From assembly GCA_001460835.1 (NCBI GenBank), contig CYKH01000305.1, positions 1,167 to 45,438 on the forward strand: a stretch of DNA of 44,272 nt, in the 5' to 3' direction. Positions within the stretch are counted from its first letter, which is position 1; the number at the start of each line of letters is the position of its first letter. The translations under genes and the position numbers were made by a program. The DNA is from Bodo saltans. Its lineage: Eukaryota > Euglenozoa > Kinetoplastea > Eubodonida > Bodonidae. Shown here piece by piece: positions 1 to 10,115 of the stretch. The notes beneath the pieces are model-generated. The model saw only the letters and a list, made by a program, of their open reading frames with translations, made no database searches and was not told the DNA's origin.

Positions 1-809
1 GAGGCCCTCAGTCATCATACCCCATCTATTTGCCCTCCCTTCTTAACTATTCGTATTTCTTGTCCCCTTTGTTGTGGTATCATTTCTTGTTCCTCTGCGT
101 ACAGCCTCCATGTAAAATTTTGGTGCATCAAACACAGTGTTGTTTCTTTCTGTTTTTGCGTGTGTTTGTGTATTTTGTAGCGTAACGTGGCCGCCAACAA
201 TCGCAGCTGTTGATCACAAACAAAACACTGTTTGCAGAGTTTTTTTGTTGACTGCGTTGTTCCTCCATTGCTCACTTCTTTCCTACGACTGCACCACCGC
301 CCCCCATGATCATCTCACTCAGTCGTGATGACGAACGTGCCCTCATGGATAAAGTTCGTGCATGATTATTTTTTTGATGATATGTGAGCGTGAGCCGGGG
401 ACACGTTCAATTCTTAGCTGATTGACGAGACTGCGGTCTTTTCGCATGCGTGGATCACCATAAAGAAAAATAAAGAAAAGGAAGAACCGATTTGAACCAA
501 GAGTATTGAATAGCGTGGTGCCTCAAAGAATCAGAATCAAGCCGAGTGCAGTGGGAATTGCATGTGAACTCTTCTCAAGTATCAAATAATCAAGGAGGAA
601 AGCGTGCTGTCCAGCTTTTCGAATACACTCAACCTGGTGGACAGCAAACGAACAGAATCAAGGCAAATAATAGCTATTGCGTGTTCCAAGAAGCACGTGT
701 GATGTTTGTGTGTGCTTGTGTGATCCCTCATTTCCCTTTCCCGTTTGTTTATCTTGTGGCGATTTTTTATTTCTTTTTGGCGACTCAAACGCAAAGCGCA
801 ATCTACAAC
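1..809. other. Gene-free lead-in and 5' leader region
   Basis: No convincing coding sequence was found on either strand. The open stretches are short, T-rich on the + strand and of unnatural composition. Several pyrimidine-rich patches are present (for example around 240-300), and a 19-codon ATG frame at 306-365 has no support. The end of an upstream gene may lie in the first 45 bases (one frame stops there), but this cannot be shown from so little sequence. The last part is the leader and splice region of the B9-domain gene. Confidence 0.5.
731..796 (+). promoter_or_regulatory. Trans-splice acceptor for the B9-domain gene
   Basis: A long pyrimidine-rich tract (two blocks of C/T around 731-752 and 762-778) is followed by the first AG at 795-796. 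The next ATG is 13 bases downstream at 810, in frame with the long reading frame. This places the start at 810 rather than at the upstream non-ATG codons of the same frame, which would lie inside the tract. Confidence 0.6.
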
Positions 810-3116
810 ATGCTGATTGAACGATCTCATTCCTCACAGACGTTTGCAAATGTGTACATTGATTTGTGTTTTGCCCTAAGGACAAAGATAGTATCGCTAC
901 ACAATTGTTCCAAAGACACAGTGTTGTTGCTTGAAATGTCGCAGACAATCATCCAACAGCTAGATCGGTTCCAGGGGGCTCATCGATATCACGGAAAACA
1001 ACCTTTGAGAGAGTTGGTATTTTCTCTGTCAATATGGAGAGCTCCGCTGATCGAAGAGGACCGTCGAGAGCTGTTGTGCGAGACGAAATTTGTATGGGGC
1101 GCTAAAGTGCCGTCACCCAAGGAGCGTCTAGAGGATGTCCAGCAATGGGTGCGCAGCACTGCGACTCGCCCTGCAGCCGGAGGCGTCGTCGCTCCAAATC
1201 AGCAACCCCAAGGAGGTGATGTGGAAATGGTGCGCCGTACATCGACAGAGTTCCCAATGGGATTTGATGGCCCTTCTGGAGGTCATGATGTGCCTAGACA
1301 TCCTACCATAGATCTTGTCGCCTCTCTTCCCGTCGCACCAGACGCGCCGTCTCTGTCACTTGAAGAGACCGCAAGCGGAGGTCCCCAAGGAGGGGGTCCA
1401 ATCGTAGGCAGCATCACACAAAAGATGGTTCAGTTTTGTGAGCGTGGCGACAATTTGTTCTTCACTCGCCCTCCATCAGAAGACTACGTGGACCCCACAG
1501 AGTTTATTAGCCCACTTGAACCTGAGCAAGCCACGTCTCCGCTTGCTGCGATTGTGTTGTCGAATCATCGCTCTCAACACAGGGGCAATCCGAATATGTA
1601 CTTGATGTGGGCAGTAGGTCGCGCAACAGTGGCGCCTTTGGCCGAACGAGGAAGAGCTTGGCCTCGGGGTGCCGACACCGCCCTAGCTGCGCAACTGCCG
1701 ATGGAATTGCTGGACGTTGCTTGGGCTGGCAGTGATGTTGTGTTCTGCACCATCACACGACAGGCCAATAGTGACACGTCCTTTCTTTGCAAGCCCTCTC
1801 TCAACGACGAGCATACGTTGCTGGTCACCTCGAAGCACATCTACTCGTTCCAGCTGTCTGTCGTGCAGGCAGCAGCGACCACAAACAGCACGACTGCAAT
1901 TCAGCTAGGCGCAGTGCTGAGTGCAGGAGTCACACCACGCTACGGAATGGCAGGCTCGCCCAATACAAATCAACCACTTCAGCAGGAGACACCGTCACGC
2001 ATCCACGTGGACCGGCTGATTGCAGGGAGTGGCGATGGCTCTCCTCCTGCTGACCTGAATGGACAGCTGTACATTACCAACGCAACGGAACGACAGCGAC
2101 GTGTGTTGCTGCGGCAGGCAGTGCTGCGGGGCGGGAAAGCGTCGAGGCATGGCAATCATAGTGATGTTGGATTTACTCCCCCTCCGCAAGCGCAGCGAGC
2201 CGTCGCACCCTCAGAAATGGAAAAACCGGTCCCGATGGTGCGCGTGCATTATTTTGGAACACTAGAAACGACACTCGGAGTCCACGTCGATAGTCTCGTG
2301 CTGCGCTTTCAATGGATCCTGCCTGAAGGTGTGGTGGTCGAGTCGACGCTCAGTCCCACCGGCGCTCCGGTTGCTGGGGCATCGCTGCCGCCGCAGTTTA
2401 TCATTTCACAATTGGCCTTTGGTTGCAGAATTCTCAATGCCGACTACATGTACGACACTCAGCATACCTTCAACATTCCCTTTGAATTGACAGTGATGAT
2501 GCCTGCTTCCAATCGACGATGTGTAGCTGCGGCGGTCACTGCATTTACCCGCGGCAATGGAGGCGATGATTACGCCGAACCTGCAGGGTATGGCGCGGTG
2601 TGGTTCTCCTCTGAGCCTGGTATGCACATGAAACAGAGCTTTGGGCTGTGGAAGCCACGGAAAACGGGCTATGAGTTTCTCCGAAGTGTGTTTCTAGGTG
2701 GTGGCCCTGCACTTCCTGCGGAAGAGATTCTATCTTTGGTCCCAAACAACCCGTCTGGGTCGTTTAGCAAAGTCGGAATGGTGTGCGAGTCCAGCGGTAC
2801 GATTCAGTTTGGTTACAGCGTCGTCACACAGAGTGCGGCGGTGACATCTGTTGTGGGAGACGGTGCCGAGTATTCTGTGCCGCCGTCTGTGTCGACGAAA
2901 CCTCCGTTAGGGTCAGCGGCGACGCTGCTACTACGGCCTGCGACACCGCCTCCTTCCTCAAACGAAATTGTGGGGGAGTTTGACCCGACGCAGCGCAGTT
3001 TATCAAGAGCAGCCAATCGAGCAGGCGGCGGCAACGGTGGGATGGAACGTGGCGATGTGTCACAAAGCAGCGGTGGCCACCGTCACCATCGAAGCAAACA
3101 CCGCAGCTCATCGTAG
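810..3116 (+). CDS. MKS1: B9-domain protein, MKS1-like (ciliary transition zone)
   Basis: The 768-residue protein carries a C-terminal B9 domain at about residues 475-675. What is seen is the opening strand HYFGTL, a GYGAVWFSSEPGMH segment followed by a WKP motif, then a FLGGGP turn and a closing strand GTIQFGYSV, all in the order found in B9D1, B9D2 and MKS1. The long N-terminal region and single C-terminal B9 domain match MKS1 rather than the roughly 200-residue B9D proteins; human MKS1 is about 560 residues. In the family, MKS1 sits in the MKS module of the ciliary transition zone and gates entry of membrane proteins; the same role at the flagellum base is inferred here. Residues 1-200 and the Ser/Gly-rich, His/Arg-rich tail look unstructured. 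The start at 810 is chosen from the splice acceptor 14 bases upstream. B9 assignment is firm; MKS1 orthology is likely but unproven. Confidence 0.75.
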   Translation: MLIERSHSSQTFANVYIDLCFALRTKIVSLHNCSKDTVLLLEMSQTIIQQLDRFQGAHRYHGKQPLRELVFSLSIWRAPLIEEDRRELLCETKFVWGAKVPSPKERLEDVQQWVRSTATRPAAGGVVAPNQQPQGGDVEMVRRTSTEFPMGFDGPSGGHDVPRHPTIDLVASLPVAPDAPSLSLEETASGGPQGGGPIVGSITQKMVQFCERGDNLFFTRPPSEDYVDPTEFISPLEPEQATSPLAAIVLSNHRSQHRGNPNMYLMWAVGRATVAPLAERGRAWPRGADTALAAQLPMELLDVAWAGSDVVFCTITRQANSDTSFLCKPSLNDEHTLLVTSKHIYSFQLSVVQAAATTNSTTAIQLGAVLSAGVTPRYGMAGSPNTNQPLQQETPSRIHVDRLIAGSGDGSPPADLNGQLYITNATERQRRVLLRQAVLRGGKASRHGNHSDVGFTPPPQAQRAVAPSEMEKPVPMVRVHYFGTLETTLGVHVDSLVLRFQWILPEGVVVESTLSPTGAPVAGASLPPQFIISQLAFGCRILNADYMYDTQHTFNIPFELTVMMPASNRRCVAAAVTAFTRGNGGDDYAEPAGYGAVWFSSEPGMHMKQSFGLWKPRKTGYEFLRSVFLGGGPALPAEEILSLVPNNPSGSFSKVGMVCESSGTIQFGYSVVTQSAAVTSVVGDGAEYSVPPSVSTKPPLGSAATLLLRPATPPPSSNEIVGEFDPTQRSLSRAANRAGGGNGGMERGDVSQSSGGHRHHRSKHRSSS

Positions 3117-3298
3117 ATTCCATTGTGAAGTGAAAATAGAAAGAAAACGCAACATAGATAGGTCGAGCATTTTTTTTTCTTGCGTTGGCCCATCTGTGCT
3201 TTTCATAGAAGTTCGCGTTGAGAATAGAATCAACACCTCTTGCAGAGAACATACAACTGTTACTCGCTGCTCCTACAGTCCTGATGCTATTGTGACGC

Positions 3299-3336
3299 TT
3301 GTTTTTTTTTTTCCCCCTTTCCTCGCCTACAACCAG
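3299..3336 (+). promoter_or_regulatory. Trans-splice acceptor for the GT8 gene
   Basis: A run of T and C (3301-3328) leads to the AG at 3335-3336. The first ATG downstream in frame is 3389, giving a leader of about 52 bases. This rules out the upstream extension of the frame, which would be translated from the tract itself. Confidence 0.6.
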
Positions 3337-3388
3337 AACGATTGTCAAATCAACTCGAGAATTGATCCTTTGTTTCACAAGTGTGACA

Positions 3389-6300
3389 ATGCAATTGTTT
3401 CGTTCGCGCAAGAGCACCGAGGACGAGCATGCACAATCGCAACCCATTAACAGTGATGTTCATGATGAAAAACCTCAACTGGAAGATGATAAGGTCGACA
3501 CCTCTTCAGTCAATTTTCAATTCTTGAACACGAATGGGGAGTCATTTGGCGACGCAGTACATGAACAATCTGCAAACGTATCGACACTCAAATCAATTTT
3601 CAAACAATACGTCGTTCGCCCCTGCAAAGCAGTGTTGAGGAACGCGGAACTTTTGATTTGGGTAGTGCTTTTTATTTTTGTGGTGTTTGTTGTCATTCGA
3701 CATCGCTCGCCACCTACGCAAAAATGGAACAAGATTGTCCATAAAGGTCTGGATCACGAAACAGAAGTACGGCGAGAGGCGTTAGGTTTAAGGCCGTTGG
3801 ATCGAAGATCGATGGATAGCAACAGTGGCCTCGGTGGCGAGGGCAAACAACATGACGATCTCAATTGGCATGCGGATAAAGATTTCCTTGATCAACACGA
3901 CCCGACGGGAAACAGCGGCGATACAGCGGCCTGGGAATCACAGCAACATGTCGACTTAGATCACGTGCCAATACCAGACTGGAAGCAACCACCGCCGCCA
4001 AATTATGGTGAAGGCGAAGAGGATGAGTTTGGTGCGTACGATAAACAATTTCGCGCGCAGCAGCAACGCGGGCAGCAGGACGTGCCGTTCGGTGGAACCA
4101 ATGAGGATGCCGATGCGGAAGAAAAGCGCCTCGGGTTGAGCGATAACGACCAATACCCCTATTCCCAGTGGACGGAACCGCCGCGGCGCCGCCTAGCTCC
4201 ACCTCCACCGCTTTCCCTAAATGACATCAAAAAACACATTCGACGGCTTGAAATGAACGAAGAATTTTCCCTCGTGAAACTTCGTTTGAAAGAACTGGAG
4301 GAGCTCAAGAAACAACGCCAGCGACTTATGGACGAGTACGACTTTGCCGACGAGCAGGATGCATTCCGCGATCGTGAACGAGAATGGCAGCGCGTCAAAT
4401 GGAATGAACAAGAGAAGAAATTCCATCGCTGGTTGCAGCGTGCACGAATGCAGCATGATGCCGACGACAACGGCGGACACGATGCATCTCGAAGCGGACA
4501 CCATATTAGTGGGGCTGATCAGTCAATTACGCCAGAATCTTGCCCAGGCATGTTTCCTGAACATCCCTTTGTGCCCTATGCACAACATTCCCGCACTATT
4601 TCTGAGAGCGCGTACGCCTATGTGACGTACGTCTCATCGTCAGAGTTTGTTCCTGCCGCAGCCACATTGCTCCACTCCATTGCAGTGAGTGGATCGCAAT
4701 ACGCTCGTGCTGTGGTCATTACAGAAGACATCAGTGCAAGTGACAGAGAGACCCTCAGCTTGTTGGCACAGATTATCGTGATTGAGAAGATTCCAAGTCC
4801 ACGCTTCATCGACAACCCTCGGTACCGCGAAACGTTCACCAAACTTCGAGTGTGGGAGCTTGCCATGTACACACGGATTCTGTACATCGACACTGACGTC
4901 GTCGTGACAAAAAACATGGACGACTTGTTTGACATCAAAGAGTGGGCGGTTCCAATGGACGCTGAGCAGCATCGCTACTCCACCGGCATGATGGTGTGCG
5001 ATCCTTCCCTCAAGACCTTTGATCAAATGATGAAAGAATTGCAAACCACGACAACGTCCATGGAGCTTCCCGATCTTTTGTTTCTGAAAGCGTATTTTGA
5101 CAACCCCGCCCGTGGTGCAAAAATCAACATTATCCCCCGATGGTATCAAGTCTACCAAGAAGAGTTCGGATCCCAGTATTCCACGTACTTGACGAACCGC
5201 AAGCAAAAGCTCACCATCTTCGACACACGCATTCACGGCATTCATTACCCAGGTGCAGGAAAGCCCTGGGGGAATTACGCCACTAAGATGGCCAAGTATC
5301 AACCACACTTCTGCCACTGGAGAGACGCTGATGTGTTCCAGTACGAGCCTCAATTTCATTGGTACGTCCACCATGAGATGATGCTGCGCTCCCTCACAAA
5401 GGCAAAGAGCTCCAGCTTGTTTGAGTACGAGTCCGCTGGATCAGTGATTATTCTGAAAAAGTGGGTCGAGGAACGAAAAAAGAAGGACGAGGAGGATCGC
5501 AGCTGGAACTCACACAACTCTTGGAGCTGGAACGCCGGTCCCTCGTACGGGAAATCTTCGTATGGGAAGAGCAATAACGATTACAGCAGTAACGGAAAGC
5601 AGCCATCGTCGTTCAACAGTAACACCTACAATCAACAACCCCAACAAGCACAGCAGCAGCAGCAGCACGTCTCACTTGGAAATTCGTTTACATGGGCATT
5701 CAGAGATAATCGCTGGGTCAAGGTTCCTGCTGCTGGTGAAGGTAATGGAGGCTCACCGAGCACCGGGGGAAGGGCACCCCACCAGCCGTTCGTTGTGACC
5801 GATCCTTCGCAGCTCTGGCTGCCCAAGGCAGGCAGTTGTCGGTTCGTTGTCACGGAAGAATTGCCTCGAGTGTTATCTACGCAGCAACAGCACGAAGTGG
5901 TGCATGGAGTTGCCGGCAGCAGTGTTCTTCTGAACAATGCCACAAGTACTTTCAACCGCAGCCCAACTCTCTTAGCCAAGTCCAACAAGAAGGCAACGAC
6001 TGCAGTACCGGCATCATTGGAAGATGTTGGCGACAGCCGAGGGATTCAAGACGATGCCGATCTTACACCAGAAACAACGACGACGAAGCCCAAGTTCCAG
6101 CAAGCTAACTTCTGGGGGAAGCAAAAGGCAACGACGGCCCCACAACAAGCCGATGCTAGCGGCGATGATCCGCTGTTGGATGGTGTAGCTTTTGACCCCT
6201 CAGCTATCGAGGATACTAGCAGTTCGTCCAGCTCCTCCGATTTTCAACGAGGTACTGCGCTTGTCGATGATGCGAGCAATGATCACGCAAGTGAGAATCA

Positions 6301-9300
6301 AGCGCAATCTGGTGATCAGCCGGCTGATGAACGTGAGTCGGTTCTTACTGCTGCGCCACTGAAACGGAAATCAGCGGTGAAATCTCGCCGGGGTACTCCG
6401 CTAGTCGATGACGCAGGCAGTGAGCAAGGAGGTAATGATCAATCCTCTGACCAGGCTGCCAATGAAGAAGGATTGTTGACGACCGCGGTGCCACGGATCC
6501 CCAAAACTAATCGTTCTGCCCAAAAGAAAAAGAAAACGCCGAGACCAACCACAAAGAAGCCCATCACTATTGACCCCAAAGAGGATGCACTGCGTCGAGA
6601 AAAAGAGAAAGAAGTGAGGCGACAGCAACAGCAACCTGCAGGGAAAGCATATCAACAATCGTATCGTCGTGGATTCAATCCTTATTCAAAACTAGAAGAA
6701 GATACAACTGCTCAACGCCGACTTCAGCAGCTTGACGAGGACACCGTTGAGGAGCTTGCCACAACACAACCCGTTACGCGTCGTCGACGCATTGTCAAAC
6801 AAACACCTGAACCTGAGACGATTCTTGAGTCGGTGGACGACGAAACGGCGACCCCTCACGTTGCAGTGAGACGCAACAAAGCGACAACTTTGAGCCCCTC
6901 ACCAATGGACGCGTTGCTGAGTCAAAGAAGCACCAGCAAGCCACCAGCATCACTGAGCAAGAGAAGTCATCGCGTTGAACAAAGGATGCGTGCGGTCTCA
7001 ACCGATCCACCTACAGAAGAAGACACTCTGACAACTGTGCAACCGGCGAAGAAACGGCGAGTCAAGCGCATCCATCCTGTCAACGATGCCAACAGCGAGG
7101 GAATGGCACCCACAATGGTCGAACACAGCGAGTTGATCACACCGCATACTTCGTCGCCTGTTCTGCGAGCAGCATCGCCGCGAAAGACCCTTGCACCATC
7201 TGTGAACGCCGACGAGATGGACGTCGAGGGCGAGCTGCACAACCCACCGCCCAAACGAAAGACCCTTGCACCATCTGTGAACGTTGATGAGGTGGATGCC
7301 GAGGCCGAGTTGCACAACCCCCCGCCCAAACGAAAGACGCTTGCACCATCTGTGAACGTTGATGAGGTGGATGCCGAAGCCGAGTTGCACAACCCCCCGC
7401 CAAAACGAAAGACGCTTGCACCATCTGTGAACGTTGATGAGGTGGATGCCGAGGCCGAGTTGCACAACCCCCCGCCCAAACGAAAGACGCTTGCACCATC
7501 TGTGAACGTTGATGAGGTGGATGCCGAAGCCGAGTTGCACAACCCCCCGCCCAAACGAAAGACGCTTGCACCATCTGTGAACGCTGACGAGATGGACGTC
7601 GAGGCCGAGTTGCACAACCCCCCGCCCAAACGAAAGACGCTTGCACCATCTGTGAACGCCGACGAGATGGACGTCGAGGCCGAGCTGCACAACCCACCAC
7701 CTAAGCGCAGGCTTCAGCGAGGTGCAGTCAGCAACGAGGTTGTGGAAGACGCACCAGTTGTGCTAACACACCCTCCTGTGCGTGCAGAGACAAGTAAGCA
7801 GAAGAAGAGCACACCAACGGTGACGACAGCGGCCCCACGAGGTAAGGAGCCGTCTGCTCAACTGCGTTACCTAGAAGGAGAGAGTAGCAGCGGCAGCGCA
7901 TCATCAGCAGCGTCGGGCTCCGCAAATGATGCAGACGCCCATTTTATGGCACTGCTGAATGCGTTGGTAGACGAAGAGAGTAAACATTCCCGCCGTGCTG
8001 AAAAGAACACCCACACTCTCACCAAGCCCCTCGCAGAAGATCTCGAACCTCTTCTTACTTCGACGGCCAAGCGCAGTGAAGCTGAAATGGTACCAGGGGC
8101 GACGATAGATTTCTCCTTGGTGCCCCCTATCGTTGTCTCCCTCGCACAGAATTGGACCGCTAGTCCATCGGATGAACGATACGAATGGGTTGTGTCGTGG
8201 TGCACACCCTCGAAGCTGCGCCCAAAGCAGACCACTGCCTGCGGCAAGCCTGCACACGTAGGGCAGTACAGCCTCGGGTTCTGCAGAACAAACTTTGATG
8301 AGTCTTTCGAAGTCATTCCGCTGTACGCAACCGCAAGCGATGCCGCTACAACGGCATCAACTTCGGGACGGAGCAGTGCAGCAGTGCGAACACCGCCTTT
8401 TGGATCGGACAAAGGACGTGGTCATGTTGAGGCCGCCCCAAACCCTTCCACGGTTGCTCCAACAAGTTGGAACGCGACGAGCAGTGGTGATAGGGATTTT
8501 ATTGAGCCGTTTCCTCGCGACGCACTTTATCAACATAACGAGGTTGGTGTTGCTGGAGTGATCTTCAGGTCCAAGGTGACCTTGAACGCGCCTCTTCGTG
8601 CAAAATGGTTTGAGGTAGCGGTGCGATGCGACCCCCACATGCCTGTGCACACCGCCGCTCTCGACGAAACGCCTGAAGTATCTGTACCAAACAGTAAATC
8701 TCTTCCCTCAACAACGACACAAAAGCCGTCATCACGCTTCTTCAGCAGCGCAACGACTGCGTCGCCTACAACGCGTGCGCCGCAGCACCAGCAGGTCGAT
8801 ATCCAAAACGTTCACCCCCCACACGATCGACGCTACCGCTTACGCCTGCGCTCTCGTTGCGCGTGCCTCGGTGGGTGCGACTCCACTGTGAACTCTACCA
8901 TGCTGAATGCGACGCTTACTGCTGCTCATTTAACGCAGACGGCGAACAAGACGGGTGTTATGGCAACGTCTACACCATCGGCATCGCCGCTGACGACGAC
9001 AAGCAAAGTTCAGGGTCGTTACTCGTACTACGCAGCCCCAACGACAACGAAAGCTCCCATTCCATTGCGTAGGAAGGCATCGCTCTTCTCCAATGACGCA
9101 TCTTCAATGTCTTCAGGCGATGAGGATGCTTCTGACGAGGCATCAACAAAAGCACCTACTCGAAACAACTCGAAAGTTTCACAGCCAACAAACCTTACGG
9201 TGGGACAGAAGCGGTATGTACTCCGAACCTTTGATGTCTGGAAGCGTGCTACCCTTGCGCCGTTTGGCGGCCTTACTGCTGAGGAAACATGCCGTGCCTT

Positions 9301-9811
9301 TGGTCGAAACGTTGAGAGCTGCCTCGAATCGAAAAGTCCACTGTGCGACTACAACGACGTGTTGAACCGATGCGACGTGCCTAAGGGTCGCTGGCTGCAG
9401 CAGTACGATCGTGTAGAACGTCGTTACTGTAACTGCTCGCACATTGGTGGTGACGCCGACAAACAACGGTCTTCTGTAGAGGAGTGCATTGCGGAGGCGG
9501 AGCTCGCTGGTGCCAATGTCGTAAATTACGTCGGAAGTGCTCCTCCTACAACTGCTGCCCCGAAAGCAGAGGAGGATACGGATGCAGATACCGAGGCCCC
9601 TGCTCACGGCCGTGTGACTGCGAATCGACCAACCCCAGGTTCTGGTAGCCGAGTAGATCCAAAGAAGACCTCGTTTGGGTGCTTCTACAAAAAGTGCAGC
9701 CTCGCGATGGTGTGGAGCGGCAAAGTGGATACTGCGGAGTATGAACCCTCAGGGCCGACTGACGGACTGACAGGATTCGACATTCATGTCCTCAACCTTC
9801 ATGCCGTATAA
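3389..9811 (+). CDS. Giant type II membrane GT8-family glycosyltransferase
   Basis: The product is 2140 residues. A short cytoplasmic N-terminus is followed by one membrane helix at about 88-107 (LLIWVVLFIFVVFVVI), then a charged coiled-coil stem (about 279-354) and a GT8 (glycogenin/galactinol-synthase type) domain at about 405-645. The metal-binding DxD is D501-T-D503 in YIDTDVVV, and the closing HYPGAGKPW matches the family HxxGxxKPW motif. The helix before the catalytic domain predicts type II orientation with the enzyme in the Golgi lumen. It should transfer a sugar from a nucleotide sugar, but the acceptor is unknown. The remaining 1500 residues are unusual: polyQ/polyS tracts, mucin-like Thr/Pro-rich linkers, seven 25-residue repeats (about 1265-1439), and two Cys-rich segments near the C-terminus. 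Typical GT8 enzymes are 300-700 residues, so this is a large modular fusion. Start chosen from the upstream splice acceptor. Confidence 0.8.
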   Translation: MQLFRSRKSTEDEHAQSQPINSDVHDEKPQLEDDKVDTSSVNFQFLNTNGESFGDAVHEQSANVSTLKSIFKQYVVRPCKAVLRNAELLIWVVLFIFVVFVVIRHRSPPTQKWNKIVHKGLDHETEVRREALGLRPLDRRSMDSNSGLGGEGKQHDDLNWHADKDFLDQHDPTGNSGDTAAWESQQHVDLDHVPIPDWKQPPPPNYGEGEEDEFGAYDKQFRAQQQRGQQDVPFGGTNEDADAEEKRLGLSDNDQYPYSQWTEPPRRRLAPPPPLSLNDIKKHIRRLEMNEEFSLVKLRLKELEELKKQRQRLMDEYDFADEQDAFRDREREWQRVKWNEQEKKFHRWLQRARMQHDADDNGGHDASRSGHHISGADQSITPESCPGMFPEHPFVPYAQHSRTISESAYAYVTYVSSSEFVPAAATLLHSIAVSGSQYARAVVITEDISASDRETLSLLAQIIVIEKIPSPRFIDNPRYRETFTKLRVWELAMYTRILYIDTDVVVTKNMDDLFDIKEWAVPMDAEQHRYSTGMMVCDPSLKTFDQMMKELQTTTTSMELPDLLFLKAYFDNPARGAKINIIPRWYQVYQEEFGSQYSTYLTNRKQKLTIFDTRIHGIHYPGAGKPWGNYATKMAKYQPHFCHWRDADVFQYEPQFHWYVHHEMMLRSLTKAKSSSLFEYESAGSVIILKKWVEERKKKDEEDRSWNSHNSWSWNAGPSYGKSSYGKSNNDYSSNGKQPSSFNSNTYNQQPQQAQQQQQHVSLGNSFTWAFRDNRWVKVPAAGEGNGGSPSTGGRAPHQPFVVTDPSQLWLPKAGSCRFVVTEELPRVLSTQQQHEVVHGVAGSSVLLNNATSTFNRSPTLLAKSNKKATTAVPASLEDVGDSRGIQDDADLTPETTTTKPKFQQANFWGKQKATTAPQQADASGDDPLLDGVAFDPSAIEDTSSSSSSSDFQRGTALVDDASNDHASENQAQSGDQPADERESVLTAAPLKRKSAVKSRRGTPLVDDAGSEQGGNDQSSDQAANEEGLLTTAVPRIPKTNRSAQKKKKTPRPTTKKPITIDPKEDALRREKEKEVRRQQQQPAGKAYQQSYRRGFNPYSKLEEDTTAQRRLQQLDEDTVEELATTQPVTRRRRIVKQTPEPETILESVDDETATPHVAVRRNKATTLSPSPMDALLSQRSTSKPPASLSKRSHRVEQRMRAVSTDPPTEEDTLTTVQPAKKRRVKRIHPVNDANSEGMAPTMVEHSELITPHTSSPVLRAASPRKTLAPSVNADEMDVEGELHNPPPKRKTLAPSVNVDEVDAEAELHNPPPKRKTLAPSVNVDEVDAEAELHNPPPKRKTLAPSVNVDEVDAEAELHNPPPKRKTLAPSVNVDEVDAEAELHNPPPKRKTLAPSVNADEMDVEAELHNPPPKRKTLAPSVNADEMDVEAELHNPPPKRRLQRGAVSNEVVEDAPVVLTHPPVRAETSKQKKSTPTVTTAAPRGKEPSAQLRYLEGESSSGSASSAASGSANDADAHFMALLNALVDEESKHSRRAEKNTHTLTKPLAEDLEPLLTSTAKRSEAEMVPGATIDFSLVPPIVVSLAQNWTASPSDERYEWVVSWCTPSKLRPKQTTACGKPAHVGQYSLGFCRTNFDESFEVIPLYATASDAATTASTSGRSSAAVRTPPFGSDKGRGHVEAAPNPSTVAPTSWNATSSGDRDFIEPFPRDALYQHNEVGVAGVIFRSKVTLNAPLRAKWFEVAVRCDPHMPVHTAALDETPEVSVPNSKSLPSTTTQKPSSRFFSSATTASPTTRAPQHQQVDIQNVHPPHDRRYRLRLRSRCACLGGCDSTVNSTMLNATLTAAHLTQTANKTGVMATSTPSASPLTTTSKVQGRYSYYAAPTTTKAPIPLRRKASLFSNDASSMSSGDEDASDEASTKAPTRNNSKVSQPTNLTVGQKRYVLRTFDVWKRATLAPFGGLTAEETCRAFGRNVESCLESKSPLCDYNDVLNRCDVPKGRWLQQYDRVERRYCNCSHIGGDADKQRSSVEECIAEAELAGANVVNYVGSAPPTTAAPKAEEDTDADTEAPAHGRVTANRPTPGSGSRVDPKKTSFGCFYKKCSLAMVWSGKVDTAEYEPSGPTDGLTGFDIHVLNLHAV
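7181..7705 (+). repeat. 7 x 75 bp in-frame tandem repeat inside the GT8 gene
   Basis: Seven contiguous 75 bp units encode 25-residue copies beginning RKTLAPSVN and ending ELHNPPPK. Copies 1, 6 and 7 carry NADEMDVE (type A); copies 2-5 carry NVDEVDAE (type B), so the order is A-BBBB-AA. Within the B block a silent GAG/GAA difference alternates: copies 2 and 4 have one, 3 and 5 the other. That pattern indicates that a two-unit (150 bp) step was duplicated last. The unit length is a multiple of three, so length changes keep the frame. Confidence 0.95.
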
Positions 9812-10115
9812 CAGACACCACGGCGGGGCACGAATCACTCTGCGAAACAGAATGAGGATGTTTCTCGGCTCTGGTGCGATGGATGAAGGACATTTGTTTC
9901 CTATTTGGCGAACTGTAATGCCCTTTGCGCTGTTGCATGCAACAAAAATGCCTCAAGAGGTGAACCACCTCGCTCGATGTGCGTTGTGGAATATGCATGA
10001 CATTTTTATTCCCCGGTGAGCACTATTGTTCACTCCATTGTTTTTCTTGCGGCCTGACAGTAGAACACTATTGCAACCGAATCTCATACAGTAGACACAA
10101 CACACAAAAGAGAGA
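9812..10115. other. Intergenic region between the GT8 and calpain-like genes
   Basis: The region contains the 3' untranslated part of the GT8 gene and the leader of the calpain-like gene. A frame open to 10019 crosses most of it but lies in a different frame from the GT8 gene and shows no recognisable domain or upstream splice signal of its own. Nothing else is seen except the acceptor at 10025-10060. Confidence 0.5.
10025..10060 (+). promoter_or_regulatory. Trans-splice acceptor for the calpain-like gene
   Basis: A T/C-rich stretch (10025-10050, including TTTTTCTT) ends at the AG of 10059-10060. The ATG at 10116 is the first in the long reading frame, giving a leader of about 55 bases. Confidence 0.5.

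Noticed and set aside
306-365. 19-codon ATG frame after a pyrimidine-rich patch
   Set aside because: There is no AG between the tract and the ATG, and the peptide is too short to support.
6967-7700. Three long antisense reading frames across the 75 bp repeat array
   Set aside because: They exist because the repeat unit is a multiple of three and has no antisense stop; no splice signal or domain supports them, and all accepted genes are on the + strand.
9786-10019. 77-codon frame overlapping the end of the GT8 gene
   Set aside because: It is in a different frame, overlaps the GT8 stop region, and has no acceptor or recognisable domain.
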